64,000 nucleotides of DNA from Gorsachius magnificus (GCA_034008185.1 CM067091.1:8597799-8661798); one strand, 5' to 3'; positions 13,432 through 25,740 are shown, counted from the stretch's first letter. Notes: a model not told the origin generated them from the letters alone. Numbers and translations are program-made.

Positions 13432-13471
13432 TTTAGCATGTAATTAAACACATGTTTAGCATGTAATTAAA
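13432..13471 (+). repeat. Two-copy tandem duplication
   Basis: The 17-base unit TTTAGCATGTAATTAAA occurs at 13432-13448 and again at 13455-13471, a period of 23 bases. Each copy holds a TAATTA homeodomain-type core. Confidence 0.85.
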
Positions 13472-16400
13472 AGGGTTTAAACCTCATGGGGCATTCCCAG
13501 CTGAGGGCTGCTCCCTGGCACTGTAAAGAGGGTGAGCTGTGAGGCTTAGCTGAGCCTGAATGGGTCAGCTCGGTATCCAAGGATGGAGAACAGCAAAGAA
13601 CCAGTTTCCCTGTCCTGTCCCAGAGCATTGCCCAAGCTGGAACCAAGCTGACAAGAAAGGTCAGCTCCTTGGGGGTAGAGAAAGGGAAGGGGACACAGAC
13701 ATGTTGAGGGATGACTGCTTTCATACACTGAGTCCCCAGTCAGATTTTGGTGCATATTTGAGTGCACAGCACAACAGGCAGACAAGCTTTCCACTCCCTA
13801 CCCCCAGGGATGTGGCTGTCCTCCAAGCTGAAGGTGCTAAACCAAGGTTATTCCCCTACTTTCATTTTTGGTCCAGTGTAATTCACAATGCCCACTCAGG
13901 CCCTTATCTCAGGTACACTGACTACCTGTCAGGGTGGAGGCTTCCCTCCAGCATCTCTGGCCATGCACCCAGCAGCATGCAGCTGGGCTAGCAAGTCTCT
14001 TTTCCTATCTGGTTTCATATTTTCAGGAAGGAAGATCCTCTTCCCAAGCCCATGAAGCTGCTGTGCAGTTAACCTTTAGCAACTCATTTACCTCTGAAAA
14101 GGTTTCTTCCACCCAGAGCCCACATCACCTCCCTCTCCCCATCCCTCAAATTCAGCTTATGACGAGAGGAAAGGGCATTTGATGAATGGGGAGCTGAGGC
14201 ACACTGGGCAGCCCTGAGATATATGGACCCCAAAATACCCCCCTCTTCTGCCCCCTAATCCTGGGTGATATCTAGAAGGGAATCATCTCACCCAGCCATA
14301 CCTGGCTTAGGGAGAGATAAAAGACTTAGCCTGCCAGCCTGCTTAGGGGTGCCCCCAGGCACCTGGATGGTGGGAGCAAGATTTCCTGAGCCTCCCAAAA
14401 GGCCATTTTGGCATTCAGGGGTCAGGTCAGTGGAAAAAAATAGAGGGCATAGGGCAACAGATGCAAGCTCTGGTGGAGCGAGTCCTCCCGCCTGGAGCAG
14501 AGAGGTTGGGGATGGGGCTCACAGCAGGAGCCCATTTTGGTCAGCTCTTACGGGGTGTGGCTGGTAGTTTGAAGGTGTTTCATACCTCTTCTGCAAAAAA
14601 GCTGAAATTGGAAGTTTTGATATCTGCGTTTCGTCTTTTTTCACTGGTTTGTTCTTCCTGGAGAAGGCACTTTCACCATCTTCTCCACAACAGAAGAGAC
14701 ACAGGGCATGAGCTTTCCATTCTGGGAGGGATGGCCTGGACATCCTCTGCTCTGGGATAGCTTCTTCCTGTGTGGGGCAGAGGCAGATGGGGGGGAGTGT
14801 GAAAGCCTTACATTAGCTGAGGTACCAGATCCCCAGTGGCTGGGGTCTAGGACACCCCACACCTCTGAGCTGCTTTAAAGCTTACACAGACACCAAGGAC
14901 AGGGAAAAGTCATCTGTCCTGGCTGAAGGGGACAGTACACTGGAGCCAGTGATGGATGCTCAGCTCCACTGAGCTATGCCCAGGGACTCCATCTCATGGG
15001 CAGTAGCATCTCATGGGGATGCATTTGGCTCCAGGAGCGCTGCTCTCCATTTGGTTTCCACCATAGAGCTTGGGAACAAGAAGACTTTGCCCAGGGTCTG
15101 CAGCTGACAAAACCTTGGTATCAAACAACCAGAAGTCAGCCCTTCACAAACAGATGACTGAAAAGGTCTAAATCTGCACAGTCCCAACCTGACCCAGCCC
15201 CAAACCTTCTATTTAAATGCAAGAACTCATGCTTTTGACTAGTCCTACTTCTGTCTCTGCTCTCAGCCATCCCATGAGCCAGACTATCGTCTGAAGGGTC
15301 TCCAGTGTCCCTGAAAGGCAGGAATAACAACCTGGCAATGGGATAGACAGGGAACAAAGCCAGGAATTGAAGCCACTGAATGCTTGCCTGGAGATGTCTG
15401 CAGAGCAGTTGTCTACCATTTGAACAACTGAACAGGTCTAGACTGGAGCAGAGGAGAGACAGCAACATGGGTCTGGTCAGGAACAAATTACTGCATTATG
15501 GTAAACCCTTCTTGGAGCTGTGAGAATCCCAAAAGTGATGCCTTTCCTGGGAGTACTCTTATCAAGGTACCTGGAGAAAGCAATTCCCCTTCCTGCATTG
15601 CAAAAGCATGTGGAGAAGGGTGTGAGTCTCCCCTTCCCTGATCTGCAAGAGCTCAAAGAAGATGAGCTGACTGCTGCTATAGGGCAAAGTCGCAGCAGGG
15701 CTTCTTTCTTTGGGCAGAGACACACAGTATGCCTGGCTGCAGCTCTTCCATGTGTTAAGTCTTCCCTTGCTTCCAGTCTTTAGACATCTCATTTTTTTCT
15801 GGAAAACTCTTTGCTAGGAGAATATTTCAGATCCTGTTTGAACCATAGCCCATGAGCTGTTCTCTCGCCACTTGCTGGCTGAAAAAGTGGGGGTCTGAGC
15901 CCATGCGCCTGCATCTGTTCATAGGAATGCCTTGAGGCATTGTGTGTTAATACAGTCACTGCAGACCACAGTCCAGTGTTTCTTAATCATACTAAATCAC
16001 AGAAAATGACAACATGCTCCATCTGCAAGTGAACAGAGACATCTTTATGTACTGACTGAGCCAGAGCAGAAGAACATTTCACACTACGTAAGACCAAGGA
16101 GCCCGCAGCAAGGGTTCGGGGATGACCCCTCTGACTTCTTCCCAACGATAATAAGAGATCGAGGATCTGGGATTCCTCCTCACAGATGTCCTAGGCTGTG
16201 CTGGTGCTCCCTGGGTCTGCTGGGATTTGGTGCAGAGCATCACGACACAGCTGAAGCATGGGCTGCCTGTCTCTGGGCAAGGCTGTGTGCTCTGTGGGCT
16301 GTCACCATAGCTGGGTAGTGATGGGGGGGGACACAGCTCTGCCTGTGACTCCTCTGAGCCTGCAAACCCAGAGCCAGCTCTGGGTTTACTGTCTTTTGTC

Positions 16401-16955
16401 CAGGAACATGCTGTTCTCATGGATTTGAAAGTGGCCACACCAGCATCAATCAGGACTGCTCATCCAAGTAACCACAACAGGATTCTGGAGTAAACTACAG
16501 ATAAACACTGCTACTCGGCTTCCTGCCTTCGGTTGAGATTTTTCACTGAGCAATAGCTGCTGTGTTCGTCTCTCAGCAGAACTGCTTTTCTGGCTGTGAT
16601 CCTGCTCAGAGGGTCTCTTCATCTGGGGGAGACAGGGTGGGCAGCAGTGTGCTGGCTTACGCACAGCTTGTTGCACAAATGCCTGTTTCATAGGATACTT
16701 GCACAAAGCAGGAATGCTTTGGTGTGCAATTTACTTACTTGCCCCCACTGTAGCAAAGCAGTCTTGCACAGTGCAGTAGCTCTGCCCCATCCCTGCCAAG
16801 CACCATTGCACATCATACGGTGACCCCTCCAGCCTCCACAGCATGGACATGCTACACCCAGGAGGTGGAGAGAATCTAAAACAGCAAATATCCAACATAA
16901 TGAGGCTTTTCAAACCAAAAAAGGCCAAAGGTGATTGTCGCTTCTAATTGGACGT

Positions 16956-16971
16956 GCCCTGATATCAGGGC
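16956..16971. repeat. Perfect 16-bp palindrome
   Basis: GCCCTGATATCAGGGC is identical to its reverse complement with no spacer. The symmetry ends exactly at these bases. It could be a dimeric factor site or chance. Confidence 0.7.
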
Positions 16972-19267
16972 GATGGAGATGAGATAAAGGCTTTGGGTCA
17001 GGAAGAGCAGGTTGAGTGTGCTCCCTGTGTCCCCTCCCTGGCTCTGTAGGGTAGCAGGGCCAGGCAAGCATGTCATCCAGGCTGCACTGCAGGGGAACAA
17101 GTCTCTGAGAGCCCTAAACCTTTTCCCAAGGAAAGTGACATTGGTAGGAAAATCCAGCAGATACACCACAAGTTGTGTTTTTCCCTACCTTAACCTGACT
17201 CATTGCTCCTGAGGAAACTAGTACTTTGAAAAGCTGGAGTGGGAGGAAGAATAACAGAGAGTTACTCAGTTGTCAGCTCTGCCTTTGGCTCTTGATACCA
17301 CTCTGGGCATGTATCCTGCCAGCTCTGTGCCACAGTACAGTGGAGATGAGCCTGTAAACCTTCCTTGCCCCCCAGGAATAGAGGATCAATTCATGAGCAT
17401 CAGGAGAGCTTTGAAACTGCAGGTAGGAGGCTGTGAAAGAGGAAGATGCTGCAACTTTCGGGCTCTGAAATTCAAAGTAATGTTCTTTTTCATTTCTCCC
17501 ATAGCATGCCAGGCTTTGACAGGCTGGAGCACCAGGGAAGGGGGCAGCCTAAACTGCACAGAGGTGCTGCTCCAAGCGGCTGCCTGCAGCTGGGACCCCT
17601 CTCTAGTCAGGGACTGGAGTTTGGCCGGGAAGAGCTGGGAAGAGCTGAACCAGCTGGGCAGGAGCTGCAGCTGCCAGCAGGACTGGTGCAGCCTGAGCAG
17701 TCCCACGTGAGGCAGCCATCACCAAGTGTTCCCACTGCCCTCTCCAGAGATCTCAGGTTGCTGGTGGGACTACATGTCCACCCTGGTCAGCAGGGTAAAA
17801 CACAGGACTGGAGGATCTGTAGCTTCACCCAGAAGATCCATTGTGATCCAGCCTTCCCTCCTGCACTTCCCAGGTCTTCTGGGGACCCCTTAAGCAATCG
17901 TAGCAGGTTCTCAGCATTCACATATGTTCCCCGTGCTGCAGCCTGGGTCAGGGATCTGTCAACCTTAAGCAGGAATGTATGGCTCTGTACAAATTAAATT
18001 CTTAATGAAATTGGCCACAACACTGGATGGGTTTGCCTCACACTTTCAGCACCAGGTCTGTATCTCCCCTTCCAAGTCTCTCAAAGTGCAGGAAGGATTC
18101 TGACTCAGCCAGATAGACCAGGGCTTCTCTGCCAGTGACATGAGAGCTGCTGCTGGTGATGCTTCCCCAGCAAGCCTCTGCCTCGCTGTCCAGGCTGGTC
18201 CTGCTCAGGCAGGCACAGCCAGGCTCCAATGGTCTCTGAGGATGGGAAAATGCAAGCAGTGGGGAATGACGCCAGGCTGGCTGATGCCTGGGCACTGCAG
18301 CGTGAGCCTTTTGGAATGGCCTTATCAATTATTCACACAGCTCAAAGGCTCCGCGGGTCCGCCTGCAGCTCTTCCTCCCTCGTCTCTCCTTGCTCTCAAA
18401 GCTTTCTGACATAATATGATTAGCTGGCTTTTTCACACCGGACCTGATTTCGGAAGATGTGTCAGGAAGACACCTGAGGCATGCAGCATGCCCACAGGCT
18501 GGGAAAAATCTGGAGTAAGATGTGCTGTAAGCCACGGCTCAACTTGTTGGCCGATCCGCAGTGCAGAGTTACGGGACCCTTTGCTAGCAAAAGCTCTGCT
18601 CTTTGCTGGGTTGGGGAAAGGCCAGACTCTCTCCTGGAGACATCTGCCCTGCCTTGAGATCATGAGTAATTGCAGGCTGAGGCCAGGGAAGGATCCAACC
18701 CCCAGCCTTGCAGGGTGGCCTCCCTGGAGCAGGGCAGCTCTCACAAATCCTTGCTTGCAGTGAGGAACTGGTGGATGAACTGTGCCACGAATGCTCCTGC
18801 AAAGTGCTGTCCTGGCAGCAGAGCAGGATCAGTGCCTGTGAGAGGTGCAGGGCAGCAGCTGCAGATGCACCCAGCCCCTTCTGTCCCCTTGCCCTGTTAC
18901 TTGCTCGACCTAGATGAGACCTGTCTCTTGTCTGGGATGTGGGGACAGGGAGTTTCAATTCTTTGTGTCCTGAAGAAGTGTCATACAATGGCTGTGGAGC
19001 CACGGTGTTGAGAATGGAGTGTATTATTCATTTCCCCCTTTGCATGTATCATACACAGACCTCTGCATTGCATGTGTGCGTGTATCGTGTGGCACCACCT
19101 TTACACGGCTGCATTTTGTGTCCCTGCACCGGCAGCAGATGGGGAGGATTGCCATTAGCTCAGACATAGAATCATAGAATCATAGAATCATAGAATGGTT
19201 TGGGTTGGATGGGACTCCTAGAGGTCATCTAGTCCAACCCTCCTGCAGGGAGCAGGGACACTGCCAA

Positions 19268-20090
19268 CTAGATCAGGTTGCTCAGAGCCCCATCCAACCT
19301 GCCCTTGAATGCTTCCAGGGATGAGGCCTCCACCACCTCTCTGGGCAACCTGTTCCAGTGTTTCACGACCCTCATGGTAAAGAATTTCTTCCTTATATCC
19401 AGTCTAAACCTACCCTGCTTCCGTTTAAAACCATTACCCCTTGTCCTGTCACAGCTGGCCCTACTAAAAAGATTCTCCCCATCTTTCCTATGGGCCCCCT
19501 TTAGGTACTGAAAGGCCGCAATCAGGTCTCCCTGCAGCCTTCTTTTCTCCAGGCTGAACAAGCCCAACTCTCCCAGCATGTCCTCATAGGTGAGGTGCTC
19601 CAGCCCTCAGATCATTTTTGTAGCCCTCCTCTGGACCCGCTCCAACAGTTCCATGTCCTTCTTGTGCTGAGGGCTCCAGAGCTGGACGCAGGGCTCCAGG
19701 TGAGGTCTCACCAGAGCAGAGTAGAGGGGCAGAATCACCTCCCTCGCCCCCCTGGCCACGCTTCTCCCGATGCAGCCCAGAATACGGTTGGCCTTCTGGG
19801 CTGCCAGCGCACATTGCCGGCTCATGTCCAGCTTTTCATCCACCAGCACCCCCAAGTCCCTCTCGGCAGGGCTGCTCTCGATCCTTTCTTCCCCCAGCCT
19901 GTACTGATACTGGGGGTTACCCCGACCCAGGTGCAGGACCTTGCACTTGGCCTTGTTGAACCTCATGAGGTTCACACAGGCCCACCTCTCCAGCCTGTCC
20001 AGGTGTCTCTGGATGACATCCCATCCTTCTGGTGTGTCAACCGCACCACTCAGTTTGGTGTCATCCGCAAACTTGCTGAAGGTGTACTCG
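19268..20090 (-). pseudogene. CR1 ORF2, C-terminal half including FADD motif (dead)
   Basis: Two open blocks on the minus strand (19607-19975 extending up to the catalytic motif, and 19268-19579) read as CR1 ORF2 downstream of the RT palm. The FADD motif, equivalent to the YxDD catalytic aspartates, lies at 20060-20071. It is followed by the region with '[15 protein letters not shown]', the '[16 protein letters not shown]' segment and the 'RRATKMI' block, then '[13 protein letters not shown]' and 'RQGRF'-type sequence with [10 protein letters not shown]. The frame changes near 19580-19606, so no continuous protein can be made. In intact CR1, ORF2 encodes an endonuclease and RT that copies its own RNA at the insertion site. 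Confidence 0.9.
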
Positions 20091-20514
20091 ATCTTACTAA
20101 GTCATTGATGAAAACGTTAAACAGCACCGGTCCCAGTACAGACCCCTGAGGGACACCACTTGTCACCAGTCTCCATCCGGACATCGAGCCATTGACCACT
20201 ACCCTCTGGATGCGACCATCCAGCCAGTTCCTTATCCACCAAACAGTCCACCCATCAAATCCATAGCTCTCCAATTTAGAGAGAAGGATGTTGTGGGGGA
20301 CCGTGTCAAAGGCTTTGCAGAAGTCCAGATAGATGATGTCCATTGGTTTTCCCTTGTCCACTGATGCTGTCACACCATCATAGAAAGACACTAGGTTCGT
20401 CAGGCAGGACTTGCCCTTGGTGAAGCCATGCTGGCTATCTCGAATTATCTCCCTGGCCTCCATGTGCCTTAGCATAGCTTCTAGGAGGATCTGTTCCATG
20501 ATCTTCTCAGGCAC
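20050..20514 (-). pseudogene. CR1 reverse transcriptase finger/palm fragment
   Basis: A 154-codon open frame covers the RT core of CR1. Residues 28-41 contain the [13 protein letters not shown] block typical of non-LTR RTs. Residues 59-75 contain motif A, with [11 protein letters not shown] (first catalytic Asp). Residues 119-139 contain motif B, with [14 protein letters not shown]. The expected motif C (FADD, 20060-20071) is present in the DNA but in another frame, because about four bases are missing at roughly 20095-20100 compared with the sister copy at 25600-25640. The frame opens at a chance internal Met, since the endonuclease domain and N-terminus were lost by 5' truncation. It cannot encode an active enzyme. 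Confidence 0.93.
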
Positions 20515-21639
20515 AGAGGTGAGGCTGTGTTATTGATGGAGGAGCCCAAAAGGTCTGTTCTCCCTGGTGTGATGGCTGTGGTTTGACACGACTAAGGAGT
20601 TGTGATTCCCCGATAGATGGGCCAGGAGGATCGAGGGATGCGGGGGCAAGCAGCTTGGGTGCCAAGGTGATCAGGGCCGTTCTTGAATCTGCACTAGGCA
20701 TTTGCCTTCTAGCTCCCTGGAAATCAGGTTTCCATGTGTGAAAGGGGATAATGAGGAGCCAGCAGATGCAGTGAGGCTGTGAGTTTAATTGATGGGTGGC
20801 AAATCCATTCACCCCAGAGTCAGCCATGTGCAAGCTGAGATGCGCCCAGCCAGGCCAGCCTTGCTCCAGGAGACAGGCGATGCTTGCCAGCCTCTGGGCA
20901 CACATCTCCAGGCGCCATCCCTTGCTCTGCCAGCCTCCTTGACACAGCAGAAGGTCTCCAGCTGCAATGTTTGTAAGAGCTTTGCCAGTACTGGGACAAG
21001 ACGAAGGGAGAGGTTTTATTTTTGGCTGTGGTAAGGAGGGTGAAAAGGGAGAAAAACTGTGATATGAGGAGGGTCATGTCAGCAGGAGATGTCTGGCATC
21101 TGCCCCAGTTGGCTGGTGCTCTGACCCCGCTGCAAGGGGCTGGTGGCTTCTCACAACTGGAGGTCCTGCCAGCATTCCCCTCTGCCCTGCCTGTCTGATC
21201 TTGGCCACATGCACGTGGGCCAGGGCTAACCAGAAAGGCTCTGGAGGGGAAAGAGGTTTATCCCCTGTGTGGCATTTAACCTCCAAGATGAGGTGTCGGG
21301 GAGGCCGTTGCGGGGAGTGAGTAAGGCAGGGGGGTGGGAGAGGAACCGGCACATGCATCCCTGGGACACTCAGTCTCCTGGCAAAGAGGAAGGGGGTGTG
21401 GGAAGAGCATTTCAACAGGACCAGGATGCAGAGGGGCGCAGGTGATGTTGCTCCCTGCTGCTGGGACAGATCTGTAGAGAAGATGGGTGTTCACTCCTGG
21501 GAGCTGGGCAAGGGCTGCCTGCTCTCTGCCCATGGCCCATTCGGACAGCAGTGTCCCAGGTCACCGCCACCCCGGGGGGAGCAGGACCCTGCTGCAGGGG
21601 TGCCAGTGCTTTGGCGAGAGCTGAGCTGGCTGCTCATTT

Positions 21640-21865
21640 GTAACGGGCTCCGCATTCACGCTGTGGTCTCCGTCTATGAGCACTCAGCTGCCTTGTCATC
21701 AGCCAATTCGATCCATCAGCTTCTTGACAGGCTCGGAGAATAAAAATAACCACCCATTTCTAAGTGCCTATTATGGCACTTTGAAAAATGCCTCCGCAGG
21801 CGAGCCTGAATTATTCCCAAAGTACTCATTTTTTAAAAACGTTATTTTAATGTAATAAATTATTT
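21640..21865. promoter_or_regulatory. Possible conserved non-coding element
   Basis: From about 21640 the base composition changes to an irregular, A/T-richer sequence with TAATAAATTA and AATTATT cores at 21810-21865. There is also a segment near 21765-21795 that resembles an old amniote dispersed repeat ('aagtgcctattatggcactttgaaaa' in pieces). It could be an enhancer, an exapted repeat or neither. Confidence 0.22.
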
Positions 21866-22829
21866 GTACTGAAGAGTAAAAGATTATCCGTGTACCCTGA
21901 TAGCTCTCTGCACAGCAAGGGGTGCAGACCTTTGCCTGCCGTGGGGAGGGCAGTGCAGTGAGCTCTGGGGCCGTGGGGAGCAGAGGAGCCATCTCAGTCA
22001 CCCGGTGATGGTCTCTGTGCTGTGGGGAAACACCCGTGGGACATCTGCGGAGCTGCCATTGCTGCTTAAAAAAGCCCATGTAACCCAGGGGACCTCGACG
22101 TGGCCCAGCACAATGCAGCATCCTCTGGGTGAAGAAGGACAGCCCTGGCTGCATCCATGGGATGGCAACCACCCATGGACCAGCCAGTTCATTGGTCCCA
22201 GCAGGAGAAGGATTTTGATGCTGCTGTGTCTGGTCTGAGGCAAGCAGCTCCCAAAAAACACTGCAGCATCCACCCTGGAGCCTGGGAGGTGCTCAGAAAT
22301 CTTCTCAGCAACTCTACCCATTTCACGGGCGCGCCATGGCATGGGGATGCTCAAATGCCCACACACCCCTTCACGCCTCCATGTGTCGGGCTGGGCCTGC
22401 CCAGGTGAGCTCGCACACACAAGATAAAAAAATGCCTGGCTTGGGCTTGCTCCAGGTGCTGGCACTTGCTCAGCCAGGCTGGAATGGGATGGGATCCCTG
22501 CACAGCCCAGCTCGGGCAACGGGGGACTGCGCAGCCTAAGCCAAGTCACAAGGAGCAGCTGGTCAGGCTTAGGAGAGGGAAGGCGCTCTCCTTGCAGAGA
22601 AGCTCAGTTTGATGGCAGGCTGAGGGATCCGGGAATCCCTCCTCTCCCAGCAACCAGCCACCTGGAAGCACCATGCCTTCTTCTCCCGCAGGTATCCTCA
22701 TCCTCACGCAGCCGGCAGTGGCCTCACCCACGCTTTCTTGCAGCCTCGAACAGCCCCTGCTGGAGGATGCCACAGTGAGCTGCTCCCTGGAGCAGAAGTG
22801 CTCCAGAAAGGCCTGTGGGGTTTTTCAGC

Positions 22830-23075
22830 AGGATGTTTTTCAACATCTTTGGGGACTTATTTTTGCTGTGGTATTCCATAATATTTTTAATACCCTTTTT
22901 TTTCTTAATTCTGCTTTGGTTTAAGCTAAACCCCAAAATACTTGTTCTTCTCAGCCTTGTCTTGGTGAAAAAAAAAAAAAAGAGGATGAAATGTTATTTT
23001 GGCTGAATGTTTTGGGTGAATCCAAAAAATGATTTTTTTTTTAAATTTTTTTTTTGTTAAACAGCAACTTGTAAA
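22830..23075. repeat. A/T-rich low-complexity or degenerate dispersed repeat
   Basis: Includes an A14 run at 22968-22981 and T runs around 23033-23056, with 'aaatgttattttggctgaatg'-type phrases (22989-23009). Similar self-similar T/A phrases recur at 26440-26725 and 41700-42125, suggesting one very degenerate dispersed family, but simple-sequence drift could also explain this. Confidence 0.45.
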
Positions 23076-23571
23076 ATATGGATTGAAAGGTGAGGGAGGC
23101 TCCGGTTCATGTTTCAAACAACTCTTCTCTGGGAAGCCAGACCCCCAGCGTCGGCTACTGGGCTGCTAGAGAACGTGGGAAGCCATTGTTGCTATGATGT
23201 GGGGCCGCTGCAACTGCAGCAGAGGAAAATGCTGGAGTCCACTGCAGGGGAGGAGACCCTGGCAGAGGAGCCCGATGCCCAGCTCTGCCTCCAGGAGGGC
23301 CCAGCACAGTGTGGGGAGCGTGTCCTGCTGCCCTTCCACTTGCCCCAGCACTGCGCTATTCCCACTCCTCTCTCCTGAGCCTGTGTTTGGAGCCACACAG
23401 GCTCTGGATCCGCTCTCCAACAGCCCTTCCACAGCAGGGGCTGGAGCCCATCACGTCCCGGGGCTCTCCTCCCCACCAGACCTCGCTTCCCCGAGTGGCT
23501 TGATTATAGGGTAGCCATTCAAATCATTTTAATGAGCTGAGCCTGCTGCTGTGAGGCACCAGTAACTATGG

Positions 23572-23585
23572 CAACTTCATTCAAA
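23572..23585 (-). promoter_or_regulatory. RFX-family X-box
   Basis: The minus strand reads GTTGCCATAGTTAC, a nearly perfect two-half-site X-box (GTTGCCATGGNAAC type). The surrounding bases 23515-23600 are A/T-richer than the flanks and contain ATTTTAATGA (23526-23535), giving an enhancer-like context. No promoter or gene start is visible nearby. Confidence 0.4.
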
Positions 23586-24710
23586 GGTGGCATGCGTGGT
23601 GGCTGTGTCAGGAATTGTGTTCCAGGGAGCTGATTGGAGGAGACGGGTGAAGGTGGGAGTCCTTTGGGAATTTGGGCTTATTTGCACGAAGGGTTTCATT
23701 TACAGCGGTGACAGGTGGCACTCTTGGGGGGCAGAGGACTGAGGCAGAGTCCCCTTTGGTCCAGGGACCCCACTGCCCATGGTCCCAGGACACCCAGGGG
23801 CCTTATACCCCAGCAGAGCACGCTGCGGTGGCAGTGAGCTCTCCTCTCCATCACTGTCCCAGCCAGCATCTCACAGGCATTAACTAATCGGTCTTGAATC
23901 CTAGCAAAGAGCTTGGCCCTTGCTTTCTTCTGACACCCAGGGAAAACAAGTTGTCACTCCAGGCTGGTGGTAGACCATTGCCGGACTGAGAGCAGGATCT
24001 GGCCCATGGTCCCACCGGAGGCAACACAGCTGAACCCTGCACCGTGCTGCTCACTCTTTGCCACCCCAGCCATGCTGCTCATCTCGCTTATACCTAGGGC
24101 AGTCCTAAGGCACTCACAGAAGCTATGGGGTTTGTGTCTGCTTTATATGGGCATCATGGAGAGACGGAGCAGGCATATTTTCCTAGCAGATCACTGTCAT
24201 CCCACTCTGGGCTGACTTAGACAGGGCACTGGATTCACAGAGGAAATAATTCTGATCTTTCTGTGCCACTGGCAACCATAAAACCTCTGTCCAGCTGCCA
24301 CAAACCTCTGTGGTCACATCGTTTATACAGGTAAAATAAAGAGGACATGGGCATGGGCTGCATCACTGCCCAGCAGGTTAAATCATGTGGGTCCAAGCCC
24401 CGCATGATTCTTCCTGCATCCAGGTGGTCTCCTCCCACAGAGCAGCTTGCAGGAGGCTCTTTCACCTTGGGAAACAGCAGTGAGGCCACCTTGTTTTGGA
24501 GGAAAGAGCTGCTTGGACGCACAGTGTGCTTGGGAAAGGGCATTACATCCCTGCAGTACCCAGATTGCTGAGCTCTCGTCTGTCTGCTGGCCTGGGTAGC
24601 ACTTCCCAGGCAAACCCCTGGAACTAGCTCAAGGTGGCTTTAAACTCCTCCCTTTGGGTAGCCTGTATCTGCCCTGTGCCGCTCTGTGGTGCAAGAAGAT
24701 GCCACACAAG

Positions 24711-25740
24711 ATCATAGAATCATAGAATGGTTTGGGTTGGATGGGACCTTTAGAGGCCATCCAGTCCAACCCCCCTGCAGGGAGCAGGGACACCTTTAAC
24801 GAGATCAGGTTGTTCAGAGCCCCGGCCAACCTGGCTTTGAATGTTGCCAAGGATGAGGCCTCCACCACCTCTCTGGGCAACCTGTTCCAGTGTTTCACGA
24901 CCCTCATGGTAAAGAATTTCATCCTTATATCCAGTCTAAACCTACCCTGCTTCCGTTTAAAACCATTACCCCTTGTCCTGTCACAGCTGGCCCTACTAAA
25001 AAGATTCTCCCCATCTTTCCTATGGGCCCCCTTTAGGTACTGAACGGCCACAATCAGGTCTCTCTGCAGCCTTCTCTTCTCCAGGCTGAACAAGCCTGTC
25101 CTCGTAGGAGAGGTGCTCCAGCCCTCAGATCATTTTTGTGGCCCTCCTCTGGACCCGCTCCAACAGTTCCATGTCCTTCTTGTGCTGAGGGCTCCAGAGC
25201 TGGATGCAGGGCTCCAGGTGAGGTCTCACCAGAGCAGAGTAGAGGGGCAGAATCACCTCCCTCGCCCCCCTGGCCACACTTCTCCCGATGCAGCCCAGGG
25301 TACGGTTGGCCTTCTGGGCTGCCAGCGCACATTGCCGGCTCATGTCCAGCTTTTCATCCACCAGCACCCCCAAGTCCCTCTCGGCAGGGCTGCTCTTGAT
25401 CCTTTCTTCCCCCAGCCTGTATTGATAGCGGGGGGTTACCCCAACCTGGGCGCAGGACCTTGCACTCGGCCTTGTTGAACCTCATGAGTTTCACACAGGC
25501 CCACCTCTCCAGCCTGTCCAGGTCTCTTTGGGTGACATCCTGTCCTTCTGGCGTACCAACTGCACCACTCAGCTTGGTGTCATCTGCAAACTTGCTGAGG
25601 GTGCACTCAATCTTGCTGTCTATGTCATTGATGAATAATTAAACAGTACCGGTCCCAGTACGGACCCCTGAGGGACACCAATCGTCACTGCTCTCCATCT
25701 GGACACCAAGCCGTTGACCACTACCCTCTGGATGTGACAG
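24711..25740 (-). mobile_element. CR1 LINE, 5'-truncated, about 1.0 kb
   Basis: The 3' end, with two CATAGAAT octamers, lies at 24713-24728; the element runs leftwards on the minus strand. It is nearly identical by eye to the copy at 19165-20528 over most of its length, but lacks about 17 bases where that copy reads 'ccaactctcccagcatg' (19563-19579). The FADD motif is intact at 25579-25590, and a one-base loss near 25635-25640 breaks the frame just upstream. Motif A and most of the palm are missing because the element ends at about 25740. Open blocks 24750-25093 and 25125-25373 on the minus strand are ORF2 C-terminal remnants, not genes. Confidence 0.97.

Larger units (their letters stand above)
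9821..19164. other. Long unique non-coding stretch, no gene recognised
   Basis: More than 9 kb without a recognisable gene or young repeat. Open frames up to about 180 codons (for example 17446-17997 plus) lack domains and overlap competing frames. Small structures listed separately are the short tandem duplication at 13432-13471 and a perfect palindrome at 16956-16971. Confidence 0.55.
19165..20528 (-). mobile_element. CR1 LINE, 5'-truncated, about 1.36 kb
   Basis: A tandem run of the CR1 3' octamer (CATAGAAT repeated four times) marks the 3' end at the left edge, so the element is on the minus strand. Moving right (5' in the element), the sequence follows the 3' non-coding tail, the C-terminal part of ORF2, the reverse transcriptase palm with an FADD catalytic motif, and the finger/palm region, where it stops at about 20528. 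It is much less diverged than the remnants at 6370, 38040 and 41055, so it is a comparatively recent insertion. Coding is interrupted by a small deletion near 20095-20100. CR1 elements usually lack clear target duplications, and none is evident. Confidence 0.97.
20529..24710. other. Non-coding stretch between two CR1 copies
   Basis: No gene is recognised. It includes an A/T-rich possible conserved element (21640-21860), an A/T-rich low-complexity tract (22830-23075) and an RFX-type site (23572-23585), each listed separately. Frames such as 21998-22549 minus (183 codons) show no domain. Confidence 0.6.

Noticed and set aside
19165..19196. Tandem octamers that could be mistaken for a microsatellite or CRISPR-like array
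   Set aside because: They are the standard CR1 3' terminal repeats, and no spacers are present.
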